From positions 1 to 40,208 of the forward strand of contig JAISMH010000159.1 in assembly GCA_031276855.1 (NCBI GenBank): a DNA stretch of 40,208 nucleotides, in the 5' to 3' direction. Positions within the stretch are counted from its first letter, which is position 1. Each line of letters begins with the position of its first letter. The translations under genes and the position numbers were made by a program. Below the pieces are notes generated by a model that was not told where the DNA came from, did no database searches, and saw only the letters and a program-made list of their open reading frames with translations. The DNA is from Synergistaceae bacterium (GTDB lineage Bacteria > Synergistota > Synergistia > Synergistales > Aminobacteriaceae). Shown here one piece after another: positions 32,850-40,208 of this stretch.

Positions 32850-33878
32850 TTGAGCAAGAAAAAAAACGCCTTTCTGAGCATGACCGTTTTCAAAGTCGCA
32901 GCGCTTTCGGCTGCTTTCGCCGCCTTTGCTTTCTATACGCCAAGGTTCACCAACGACTACAGCATGATGATCATGAACGTCTCCCTGATCAACTTCATCG
33001 CGGCCCTGGGCCTTTCCGTCATGCTGGGCATGGGGGGGCAGCTTTCCTTTGCCGCGGTGTCCTTCATGGGGGCGGGGGCCTATTTCGTGGCCAATCTCAC
33101 GAACGGGCGGCTCGGCGTGATATGGGAGCCCGTTCCCGTCCTTGCCGGGGCGGTTCTGTTCGCGGCCTTTGCGGCCTGGATATGCGGCGCCGTTCTGTTC
33201 CGGCTCGGCGGAACCTACTTCACCTTCGCGACAATCGGATTCGTCCAGGTGACTTGGTCCGTGTACCTCAACTACAAATTTCTCTGCGGAGGGCCGGACG
33301 GCGTTTCGGGCATTCCCGTGATCCGTTTTCTGGGGATGTCTCCCCGGAACTACCACGACTGGTTCTATATTCTGCTGGGCTTTGTTCTTGCCGCGGGTTT
33401 CCTGATCGAGCGCGTGCGCAAGTCCCGTTTGGGGCGGTCCCTCGCCTCCATACGCGACAACGAAATCGCCGCTCAAACGCTGGGGGTCAACATCTATCGG
33501 ACGAAGGTCATCGCCTTTACGATTGCCGGAGCTCTCAGCGGCTTGGCCGGCGGACTTTACGCCATGCACAACCAGTTCATCAGCTCGGATCTCTTCACCT
33601 TCGACATGGCGACGACCTACGTCATCATGACGATGCTCGGAGGGGTGAACAACACGGTCGGCGTCTTCGTGGGCTCTATCCTGGTCACCATGCTGCCGGA
33701 GTGGCTGCGCCCCGTCCAGCGTTACCTGAAACTTTCCTACGGCGTGGGCATCATCCTGCTGATGATTTTCATGCCGATGGGGCTGGCCGGCCTCTGCAAC
33801 GCGGTTCTCAAAAAACTCTCCAAGAGAATTTTGAAAAAAACGCGGGCGGAACCCGACACATTGGGGTGGGAAAAATGA
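32850..33878 (+). CDS. livM: Liv-type ABC transporter permease LivM
   Basis: Second inner-membrane permease, about 342 residues, with the LivM pattern ALGLSVMLGMGGQLSFAAVSFMGAGAY and RLGRSLASIRDNEIAAQTLGVN (cytoplasmic loop contacting the ATPases). The start is placed at TTG 32850, six bases after GAGGTG; GTG 32841 overlaps that site. The stop overlaps the livG start as ATGA. Confidence 0.93.
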   Translation: MSKKKNAFLSMTVFKVAALSAAFAAFAFYTPRFTNDYSMMIMNVSLINFIAALGLSVMLGMGGQLSFAAVSFMGAGAYFVANLTNGRLGVIWEPVPVLAGAVLFAAFAAWICGAVLFRLGGTYFTFATIGFVQVTWSVYLNYKFLCGGPDGVSGIPVIRFLGMSPRNYHDWFYILLGFVLAAGFLIERVRKSRLGRSLASIRDNEIAAQTLGVNIYRTKVIAFTIAGALSGLAGGLYAMHNQFISSDLFTFDMATTYVIMTMLGGVNNTVGVFVGSILVTMLPEWLRPVQRYLKLSYGVGIILLMIFMPMGLAGLCNAVLKKLSKRILKKTRAEPDTLGWEK

Positions 33879-34639
33879 CGGGCAAGCCGATTCTGCGGTT
33901 GGACGATGTTTCCAAGCGGTTCGGGGGCGTCGTCGCCGCCGACGAAGTGACGTTCTCCGTTTTTCCCGGCAGGATTCACGGTCTGATCGGCCCGAACGGG
34001 GCGGGAAAATCGACGCTGATGAACCTCATCAGCGGTATCTACAGGCCTGACGGAGGCAGAATCTACTTTGACGGGAGGGATGTTACCGACGCCCCCTCCC
34101 ACAAGCGCGCCGTCATGGGGATTGGGCGGACGTTCCAGACTCCCAGGTTCCTGCAGCGCTCCAGCATCAGGGACAACCTCCTGCTGGGGGCGGATCTCGG
34201 GAGCGGCTACGGATACACGGCTTCGTTTTTCGGGCGAAAGGTCACGGGCTTTGAAGATTATGTGGAACAACTGCTGGAGATTGCGGGTTTTACTTTCGAG
34301 TGGGAGGACGACATTTCGTCGCTTCCCTACGGTCAGAGGAAATTGCTGGAGATCATACGCTCTCTTCTGGGCGCTCCCCGAGTCATGCTGGTCGACGAAC
34401 CCGCGGCGGGCCTGAACAGCCGGGAGATTGAAAACGCCATGGGGCTCCTCGACTTCGCCGCGAAGGAGAAAAATATCGGGATACTGTTGATTGAACACTC
34501 CATGGACATGATCATGAACATCTGCCGCGACATCGTCGTCATCAACTTCGGCAGGGTCATCGCCGCCGGAACGCCCGCGGAGATTCAAAGCAACGAGGAT
34601 GTCATCGTCGCCTACCTGGGCAGGAACCTCGAAGCCTGA
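33875..34639 (+). CDS. livG: Liv-type ABC transporter ATP-binding protein LivG
   Basis: ATPase of 254 residues. Walker A GPNGAGKST, the LivG-type signature LPYGQRKLLEI in place of LSGGQ, Walker B VMLVDEPAAGL and the switch histidine in IEHSMDMI are all present. The start ATG at 33875 overlaps the livM stop by four bases. It acts as a heterodimer with LivF. Confidence 0.95.
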   Translation: MTGKPILRLDDVSKRFGGVVAADEVTFSVFPGRIHGLIGPNGAGKSTLMNLISGIYRPDGGRIYFDGRDVTDAPSHKRAVMGIGRTFQTPRFLQRSSIRDNLLLGADLGSGYGYTASFFGRKVTGFEDYVEQLLEIAGFTFEWEDDISSLPYGQRKLLEIIRSLLGAPRVMLVDEPAAGLNSREIENAMGLLDFAAKEKNIGILLIEHSMDMIMNICRDIVVINFGRVIAAGTPAEIQSNEDVIVAYLGRNLEA

Positions 34640-34647
34640 CGGGATAA

Positions 34648-34677
34648 ATGGCATTTTAATAAGATGGCATTTTAATA
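34648..34677 (+). repeat. 14-base direct repeat before livF
   Basis: ATGGCATTTTAATA occurs at 34648-34661 and 34664-34677 between livG and livF, just before the ribosome binding site GGAGGA. It looks like a local duplication; no function is evident. Confidence 0.8.
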
Positions 34678-34691
34678 TTGGAGGAATCTCG

Positions 34692-35429
34692 ATGCTTAAA
34701 ATCGCAAATCTTCACGCGTATTACGGTTCGATAGAGGCTTTGAAGGGAATCGACATCGAGATCGCGCCGGGTGTCGTCACTTGTCTGATCGGCAGCAACG
34801 GGGCGGGCAAAACGACGCTGCTCAAGGCCATATCCGGAATGATACGGCGCACGGGCAGCATTGTCTTCGACGAACGGAACGAGCTGATCGGAGAAAGTCC
34901 GACGCGTATCGCCCGCAGGTCTATCGTCCACGTTCCCGAGGGGCGTCATATCTTTCCGGGGCTGAGCGTCGAGGAAAACCTCGAGGTGGGCACCATCGCG
35001 TGGCACGGATTTTTCGGGAGAAAGCCCTACGAAACGGAGAAGCGTTCTGTCTTCGACCTTTTTCCGCGCCTCGAAGAGCGGCGCGGGCAGCTGGGCTGGA
35101 GCCTTTCCGGCGGAGAACAGCAAATGCTCGCCATAGGCCGCGCTCTGATGGCGCGCCCGAAACTCCTGATGCTGGATGAACCTTCGATGGGGCTCGCTCC
35201 GGTCATCGTAAGCGACCTCTTCAGAAAAATCGTGGAAATCAACAAATTGGGTATTCCTATCCTTTTGGTGGAGCAGAACGCGCGTCTCGCCCTGGAAATA
35301 TCGGACTTCGCGTATGTACTCGACCAGGGGCGCGTGAGAATCGAGGGCAAAGCCAAAGACCTTCGCACGGACCCGCGGGTTCAGGAGGCGTACCTTGGCC
35401 GTTTCGCGGGGAAGACACAACCAAATTAA
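34692..35429 (+). CDS. livF: Liv-type ABC transporter ATP-binding protein LivF
   Basis: ATPase of 245 residues: Walker A GSNGAGKTT, signature LSGGEQQMLAIGRAL, Walker B LMLDEPSMGLAP, switch histidine position occupied as VEQNARLAL, which is normal for LivF. ATG 34692 lies eight bases after GGAGG. It completes a five-component importer encoded at 30662-35429. Confidence 0.95.
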   Translation: MLKIANLHAYYGSIEALKGIDIEIAPGVVTCLIGSNGAGKTTLLKAISGMIRRTGSIVFDERNELIGESPTRIARRSIVHVPEGRHIFPGLSVEENLEVGTIAWHGFFGRKPYETEKRSVFDLFPRLEERRGQLGWSLSGGEQQMLAIGRALMARPKLLMLDEPSMGLAPVIVSDLFRKIVEINKLGIPILLVEQNARLALEISDFAYVLDQGRVRIEGKAKDLRTDPRVQEAYLGRFAGKTQPN

Positions 35430-35478
35430 AATTCACCAAATTAAAACTCAATTAAGTCAGTTTAGGAGGATGCTTGGG

Positions 35479-36309
35479 ATGGGATTGACGGCGGAAAGGA
35501 AGGCGTACCTGGAAAAACTGTGTCAGAAGTTTCGCCGGGACGTGGTCGACACATTGTACGGGATACAGACGGGACACCCCGGAGGGTCTCTTTCTGTATG
35601 CGAAATCTTGACGGCGCTTTACTTCGAGAAGGCCAGAGTGGATTCGGCCGACCCACAGAAGCCCGATCGGGATCGGGTAGTCCTCTGCAAAGGGCACGCC
35701 GCTCCCATGCTCTACCGCGTGCTTGCGGAAAGGGGATTCTTTCCCGTCGAGGAAATGAAGACGCTGCGCCGTCTGAACACGAGGCTTCAGGGACACCCTT
35801 CGGCCGAACACACGCCGGGCGTGGATCTCTCGACGGGCCCGCTGGGAGCGGGGCTTTCCGCCGCTTTGGGAATGGCCTTGGGGCTCCGCCTCTCGAAGAC
35901 CGGCGCGAGAGTCTACGCCATTTTGGGGGACGGCGATGTCAACGAGGGAATGGTATGGGAAGCCTGCATGAGCGCCGTGAAGTTCAAGGCGGACAATCTT
36001 GTCGCCATCTACGACTGGAACAAGGTTCAGCTCGACGGGAGGAGCGCCGACATCATGCCGCAGGGAGACGTGCCCGCGAAATTCAAGGCTTTCGGGTGGC
36101 GCTGTCTTTCCTGCGACGGGCACGACATAGAAGCCCTCTGCGAAGCCATCGACAAGGCCAACGACCCCGACGGCCGGCCGGTCGTCATTTTGGCCGACAC
36201 CGTCAAGGGCAAAGGCGTTTCTTTTATGGAAGGGCAGAACGCGTGGCACGGCAAGGCCATCGATGAAGCGAGCTACAAGCGCGCCGCGGCGGAATTGGAG
36301 GGCGACTGA
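35479..36309 (+). CDS. transketolase, N-terminal (thiamine-diphosphate-binding) subunit
   Basis: Binds the diphosphate of thiamine diphosphate; with the C-terminal subunit it moves two-carbon ketol groups between sugar phosphates. The 276-residue protein has the invariant TGHPGGSLS near the N-terminus, KGHAAPMLY, GPLGAGLSAALGMALG and the ThDP motif GDGDVNEGMVWEA...N. The start is ATG 35479, nine bases after AGGAGG. Split transketolases are common in many anaerobes. It lies 49 bp after livF and its stop is one base before the next start. Confidence 0.95.
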   Translation: MGLTAERKAYLEKLCQKFRRDVVDTLYGIQTGHPGGSLSVCEILTALYFEKARVDSADPQKPDRDRVVLCKGHAAPMLYRVLAERGFFPVEEMKTLRRLNTRLQGHPSAEHTPGVDLSTGPLGAGLSAALGMALGLRLSKTGARVYAILGDGDVNEGMVWEACMSAVKFKADNLVAIYDWNKVQLDGRSADIMPQGDVPAKFKAFGWRCLSCDGHDIEALCEAIDKANDPDGRPVVILADTVKGKGVSFMEGQNAWHGKAIDEASYKRAAAELEGD

Positions 36310-36310
36310 A

Positions 36311-37258
36311 ATGGCGAAGGCGATACGCGAAGCTTACGGCGAAGCGCTGGTGAAATACGGGCGCGGCAATCCCGATGTGGTGGTACTGGACGCGGACGTG
36401 TCGGGCTCCACTCGGTCGGCTCTTTTTCAGGCGGCCTGCCCCGAACGATTCTTTAACGTGGGGGTGGCGGAGGCCAACATGGCGGCCATGGGAGCGGGTT
36501 TTGCCTCCGTCGGCAAAATTCCGTTCATCAACACCTTCGCGGCGTTCATAGTGACCCTCGGTCTGCTGCCTGCCCGTATTTTCGGCTCCTATTCCAACCT
36601 GAACGTCAAGTTCATGGGCGCGTACGGCGGACTTTCCGACGCCTACGACGGCCCCAGCCATCATTCCATCGAGGACGTGGCGATCATGAGGGCCCTGCCC
36701 AACTTCAGGGTCTACACGGCCAGCGACGCAACGCTTACGGACTGGCTCGTCAGGCACGCCATCGAGTCGAAGGGGCCCATGTACGTGCGCCTTTCGAGGG
36801 ACGTTTTCCCCTCCGTCTACGGGCCGGGAACGGTCTTCGAGGACGGCAAGGGGAAGGTGCTGCGTGAAGGGAAGGACGCGGCAATCGTCGCCTGCGGCGT
36901 GATGGTCGGTTTGGCTCTCGACGCGGCCAAAGAGTTGGCCGCGGAGGGAATCGAGGCCGCGGTCATCGACATGTTCACGATAAAGCCCCTGGACGCGGAG
37001 CTGCTTTTGGAGTTCGCGCGTTCCGCGGGGGCGATTGTCACGGCCGAGGAACACAGCGTCATCGGAGGACTGGGAGGGGCCGTCGCCGAGGCATTGGTTG
37101 CGGAACAGGCCTGTGTTCCCGTGGGCTTTGTCGGGCTTGCGGACTGTCACACGGAGTGCGGGTCTTACGCGGAGCTTTTGAAAAAGTATCAATTGGACGC
37201 GCCCGCCATCGCGGCGAAGGTTCGAGAAACCGTCGCGAAAAAACGTTCAGCTCTCTAA
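36311..37258 (+). CDS. transketolase, C-terminal (pyrimidine-binding) subunit
   Basis: Second half of the split enzyme, 315 residues: catalytic-glutamate region FFNVGVAEANMAAMGAGFA, then SHHSIEDVAIMRALPN and the C-terminal domain (IDMFTIKPLDAELL). GGAGGG lies eight bases upstream of ATG 36311. It is the last gene of the operon and is followed by a hairpin repeat with T-rich tail. The pair may serve general pentose-phosphate metabolism or a dedicated step for the sugar handled by this operon. Confidence 0.95.
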   Translation: MAKAIREAYGEALVKYGRGNPDVVVLDADVSGSTRSALFQAACPERFFNVGVAEANMAAMGAGFASVGKIPFINTFAAFIVTLGLLPARIFGSYSNLNVKFMGAYGGLSDAYDGPSHHSIEDVAIMRALPNFRVYTASDATLTDWLVRHAIESKGPMYVRLSRDVFPSVYGPGTVFEDGKGKVLREGKDAAIVACGVMVGLALDAAKELAAEGIEAAVIDMFTIKPLDAELLLEFARSAGAIVTAEEHSVIGGLGGAVAEALVAEQACVPVGFVGLADCHTECGSYAELLKKYQLDAPAIAAKVRETVAKKRSAL

Positions 37259-37261
37259 AAC

Positions 37262-37326
37262 GGGGTGCAGGGGCCCACGGGCCCCTGCCGGGTTTGGGCG
37301 GAGCCCAAGGTTTTGTTTTGTTTTTT
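37262..37326 (+). terminator. hairpin repeat copy acting as terminator between tkt and pyrE
   Basis: GCAGGGGCCCACGGGCCCCTGC is a nearly perfect palindrome, followed by TTGGGCGGAGCCCAA and a T-rich tail TTTTGTTTTGTTTTTT. It belongs to the dispersed repeat family and sits between convergent genes, so it may end transcription of the plus-strand operon. Confidence 0.75.
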
Positions 37327-37916
37327 CATTTTCTGCTTCCCGGCTTGACGACGGGAATCCCCTCCCGGCACAGCGGACAGGCGTCGGCTTCCCAGGACTC
37401 CATCTCCATCGCGAGCAGCGCATGGAAGGGGGCGCCGAAACTCACGGTTCCGCCCGAGCGGTCGACGATACTCCCGACCCCTACGATCTCCGCGCCCTTG
37501 GCCTTCAGGAGCCCGATGACCTCTTTGGCGGAGCCGCCCGTCGTCACGACGTCCTCGATGACGAGCGCCCGGCTGCCCGCTTTCACGGAGGCGTCGAACC
37601 CGCGCCGCAGGGTCATGATTCCGTCCTCGCGCTCGGCGAAGACGTTGAGGACGCTTGCGCCGTGAGCGCACAGGTGCCGCGCGATCTCGTAGGCCATGAT
37701 GACGCCGCCGACGGCGGGGCCGGCGACGAGATCGATGTTCTTGTCCCGAAAGAAGTCCGCGATCTCCGCGCAGGCGGCGGCGCTCTCCTCGGGATACTGA
37801 AAAAGCTGCGCGCACTGCATGTAGCGGTTGCTGTGGCGCCCGGAGGTCAGGCGGAAGTGGCCTTCCTTCATGACGCCGGTGCGTCTTAGAAGATCAAGAG
37901 CTTGATTTTCGGTCAT
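37326..37916 (-). CDS. pyrE: orotate phosphoribosyltransferase
   Basis: Adds ribose 5-phosphate from PRPP to orotate, giving OMP, in pyrimidine synthesis. The 196-residue protein has the PRPP loop RALVIEDVVTTGGSAKEVI and SGRHSNRYMQCAQLFQYP near the N-terminus. The extended C-terminus has a cysteine pair, CPLCREG. AAGGAG lies eight bases before the ATG. It is the last gene of the pyr operon, separated from pyrF by a hairpin repeat. Confidence 0.95.
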   Translation of the reverse strand: MTENQALDLLRRTGVMKEGHFRLTSGRHSNRYMQCAQLFQYPEESAAACAEIADFFRDKNIDLVAGPAVGGVIMAYEIARHLCAHGASVLNVFAEREDGIMTLRRGFDASVKAGSRALVIEDVVTTGGSAKEVIGLLKAKGAEIVGVGSIVDRSGGTVSFGAPFHALLAMEMESWEADACPLCREGIPVVKPGSRK

Positions 37917-37950
37917 AACGATTCTCCTTCAAAAATATAAAAAGCTCAAC

Positions 37951-38000
37951 TGGGGCTCCGCCCCAGGCCCGGGCAGGGGTCTTGGACCCCTGCACCCCAT
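37951..38000 (-). repeat. dispersed double-hairpin repeat between pyrF and pyrE
   Basis: TGGGGCTCCGCCCCA and the palindrome GCAGGGGTCTTGGACCCCTGC lie side by side. On the plus strand they are followed by TTTTTTT. Relative to pyrF the copy has the same orientation as those after ispG, the first MDR gene and the transketolase. Confidence 0.87.
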
Positions 38001-38004
38001 TTTT

Positions 38005-39647
<1,643 letters not shown>

Positions 39648-39661
39648 CTAACCCCCCCTCG

Positions 39662-39693
39662 CCTTCCCGACCTCACGGGATCGGATTAAAGGA
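39662..39693 (-). promoter_or_regulatory. PyrR-binding element (anti-antiterminator)
   Basis: The minus strand reads TCCTTTAATCCGATCCCG followed by TGAGGTCGGGAAGG. This fits the PyrR-binding loop, with a UUUAAUCC upstream part and GUGAGG in the loop flanked by pairing arms GATCCC/GGTC. It precedes the terminator by about 45 bases, leaving room for an antiterminator. Confidence 0.82.
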
Positions 39694-39723
39694 CGTAAAA
39701 CCCAACAACTGCACTTCGCCAGA

Positions 39724-39752
39724 ACTTTAACACATCCCACCCGCCTTGTAAA
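39724..39752 (-). promoter_or_regulatory. promoter of the pyr operon
   Basis: TTTACA (39747-39752) and TAAAGT (39724-39729) on the minus strand are separated by 17 bp. The predicted start is near 39717, upstream of the PyrR-binding element. Confidence 0.6.
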
Positions 39753-39804
39753 TATCGTTTCGTAGACCCGTAAGGGGACACAAAGCAAGCGCCGTTACAG
39801 TACA

Positions 39805-40120
39805 GTGGGAATGGAGCGACAAGGACTAAAGTTAAGGTATAAATCGTACGATATGGAAAGTAATGAGTACAGAAGGGAAGAATTGCGGCGTATGCTGAAC
39901 CGATTGCGCGATTACAAAGCGGCCTATATGTTGTTTATTAACAATTACGATGCGCCATTCACGAACAATCAAACGGAACGCGACCTTCGTCCGTGCAAGA
40001 CGAAACAGAAAGTGTCCGGTTGTTTTCGCTTAAGTGCAGGGAGTGTGTCGAAGTTTGCGGTACTGTTCCGAGTGTTTGCCGGGCGAGGGTACGCCGAATC
40101 GCGTAAACCCTTGGAATTTC
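39805..40120 (+). pseudogene. IS66-family transposase, C-terminal remnant
   Basis: The open frame of 119 codons carries the IS66 C-terminal pattern: LRDYKAAYMLFINNYDAPF, then NNQTERDLRPCKTKQKVSG and CFR. After that the match decays (AGSVSKFAVLF in place of the usual KIRSFI stretch) and the last 15 codons run through a tRNA fragment. The N-terminal two thirds of the transposase, the accessory genes and the terminal repeats are missing. It is therefore a dead fragment, bordering the pyr promoter on one side. Confidence 0.85.
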
Positions 40121-40165
40121 TGGTGGGCGATACTGGGTTCGAATCAGTGACCTCTTCCGTGTGAA
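40121..40165 (-). pseudogene. decayed 3' half of a tRNA-Val(CAC) gene
   Basis: The minus strand reads from the anticodon loop TTCACAC through GGAAG, a T-arm with TTCGAAC, the acceptor strand ATCGCCC and CCA. The 5' half (acceptor, D-arm, 5' anticodon stem) is not present upstream, and the last T-stem pair is A-C instead of G-C. Tandem GTGTGAAG copies mark the break. tRNA 3' halves like this are typical leftovers at integration sites of mobile elements. Confidence 0.65.
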
Positions 40166-40208
40166 GGCGTGTGAAGCTCTTGCCACCACTGTATTCTTTT
40201 CGCATAAC

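Noticed and set aside
27136-37258. Sulfoglycolytic transketolase pathway
   Set aside because: Split transketolase and an iron-type dehydrogenase recall it, but the isomerase and a sulfonate exporter are missing, so no specific support.

Overview
The window is a high-GC chromosomal segment from an anaerobic bacterium. Evidence for anaerobic life is a class III (NrdDG) plus a class II (B12-dependent) ribonucleotide reductase, the hydrogenase-maturation gene hypF, and IspG of the non-mevalonate pathway. Gene content (branched-chain-type ABC importers, PrpR-like regulators, split transketolase, AzgA permease, BioY) would fit Synergistota or a similar lineage, but no rRNA or other marker is present, so this placement is inference.

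Layout. 1-2175 (minus): partial dnaX and a small membrane/coiled-coil protein. 2317-5524 (plus): promoter, cobalamin riboswitch with terminator, nrdD and nrdG. 5494-9973 (minus): ABC importer operon with two permeases, an ATPase, a binding protein and an embedded SLOG-fold protein. 10129-13494 (minus): large AddB/RecB-like nuclease. 13669-15150 (plus): PAS-AAA+ sigma-54 activator. 15151-15675: gene-poor stretch with an Rpn-like fragment and a small unit resembling a crRNA. 15676-21294 (plus): nrdJ, bioY, hypF. 21421-24933 (plus): rseP, ispG and a purine permease. 25011-26813 (minus): PrpR-type regulator, divergent from a roughly 10-kb plus-strand operon (27136-37258) of three dehydrogenases, a complete Liv-type ABC importer and a two-piece transketolase. 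37326-39524 (minus): pyrR, pyrF and pyrE behind a PyrR-type attenuator. 39805-40165: IS66 transposase remnant abutting a decayed tRNA-Val 3' half.

How it works together. The B12 riboswitch in front of the B12-independent reductase, with the B12-dependent enzyme in the same window, suggests a vitamin-gated switch between two ways of making deoxynucleotides. The PrpR-like regulator probably controls the adjacent uptake-and-oxidation operon, whose substrate I cannot name. A family of paired GC-rich hairpins lies at gene ends throughout, and one copy sits in frame inside nrdG. The most unusual non-coding item is the promoter / partial CRISPR-like repeat / hairpin / full CRISPR-like repeat arrangement at 15504-15627, with no cas genes in view.
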